From Acidihalobacter_A sp037381185 (GTDB taxonomy: Bacteria > Pseudomonadota > Gammaproteobacteria > DSM-5130 > Acidihalobacteraceae), in assembly GCF_037381185.1 (NCBI RefSeq), contig NZ_JARRQY010000094.1, forward strand, positions 1 to 11,162: a stretch of DNA of 11,162 nucleotides, in the 5' to 3' direction. This document shows, piece by piece, positions 10,865 through 11,162 of the stretch. The notes under the pieces are model-generated. The model was not told the DNA's origin. It saw only the letters and a list, made by a program, of their open reading frames with translations, and ran no database searches. How positions within the stretch are numbered: position 1 is the stretch's first letter; each line of letters begins with the position of its first letter. A program made the translations under genes and the position numbers.

Positions 10865-10954
10865 GCTTCGAGATACCACGTGGCAAATAGGGGCGATTAA
10901 GTGCGGAGCATTGACTTATCGAGATAGAGAAGAGTTCATTCTTGTCCGTCAGCG

Positions 10955-10983
10955 CCCCGACACACCTGGTCGGTGTGCCGGGG
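10955..10983 (-). terminator. Strong hairpin downstream of hcp (terminator-like or mRNA-stabilising)
   Basis: On the minus strand CCCCGGCACACC and GGTGTGTCGGGG form a 12-bp stem with a 5-nt loop (GACCA). The only non-Watson-Crick pair is G-U on this strand; on the plus strand it would be an A-C mismatch, so the structure fits minus-strand RNA better. It lies about 67 bp after the hcp stop. No T-tract follows, so it may act as a partial terminator or a 3'-end protecting structure that gives hcp more transcript than the genes behind it. Confidence 0.65.
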
Positions 10984-11049
10984 AATATGCTCTAGCAACC
11001 TAATCAGGAAAATTCAGCCTGTGCTCCTATGTGTTTCTCGTTCAAACGA

Positions 11050-11162
11050 TCAAGCGCTGAAGGTCTTGTCGTTCTTGGTCAGGCTCCAGGCACCTTGCGA
11101 GCTTCCGCCCTGGCCGCCGCCGACCTTCTGCTGCGTGTAGCGCCACTGCACCGCGGCGTACT
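11050..11162 (-). CDS. hcp: Hcp (TssD), T6SS tube protein, C-terminal end only
   Basis: Hcp forms hexameric rings that stack into the tube expelled by the T6SS. Only the last 37 residues are in the window. They read YAAVQWRYTQQKVGGGQGG, then AWSLTKNDKTFSA and a TGA at 11050. The YTQQK...GG...AWSLTKNDK pattern is the characteristic C-terminal beta strand region of Hcp proteins. Its place at the head of tssE-F-G-H matches many T6SS clusters, in which hcp directly precedes tssE. Here about 1.9 kb, including the AT-rich cassette, separates them. Confidence 0.95.
   Translation of the reverse strand, partial: YAAVQWRYTQQKVGGGQGGSSQGAWSLTKNDKTFSA

Overview
The window is a stretch of a type VI secretion system (T6SS) locus. 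Every convincing gene lies on the minus strand, so the locus reads from the right edge to the left. The core genes are very GC-rich, with long antisense shadow frames, and their protein sequences look like those of GC-rich Beta- or Gammaproteobacteria. That placement is an inference; nothing here fixes the species.

Layout in the direction of transcription: (1) the last 37 codons of hcp (tube protein) at the right edge, followed by a strong hairpin; (2) an AT-rich cassette at about 9.3-10.9 kb with four tightly packed small genes: a 142-residue soluble protein, a 125-residue lipoprotein, an 87-residue two-helix membrane protein with an in-frame hexanucleotide repeat, and a 153-residue lipoprotein that looks related to the first lipoprotein; (3) the baseplate and recycling genes tssE, tssF, tssG and tssH (clpV), with a possible 49-codon ORF between tssE and tssF; (4) a polytopic membrane protein gene (DUF2157-like) of lower GC, starting 20 bp after clpV; (5) vgrG (tssI), running off the left edge.

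In an intact system, Hcp stacks inside a contractile TssBC sheath, TssE/F/G form baseplate wedges, VgrG is the spike and ClpV recycles the contracted sheath. Here tssF, tssG and clpV look complete, but three places look damaged. TssE is only 98 residues and lacks roughly 50-60 internal residues, including the expected conserved LNTR region of the gp25-like fold. vgrG has no recognisable start: its first part is joined out of frame to the end of the membrane protein gene near 2205-2215. It also carries an apparent one-base deletion near 2081. Either this T6SS is decaying or rearranged, or the assembly has local errors; read mapping would decide.

The most interesting unexplained content is the AT-rich cassette between hcp and tssE. 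Its composition, tight operon structure, exported lipoproteins and position directly behind hcp suggest an acquired effector/immunity-like or accessory module. No toxin motif is visible, so this role is inference.
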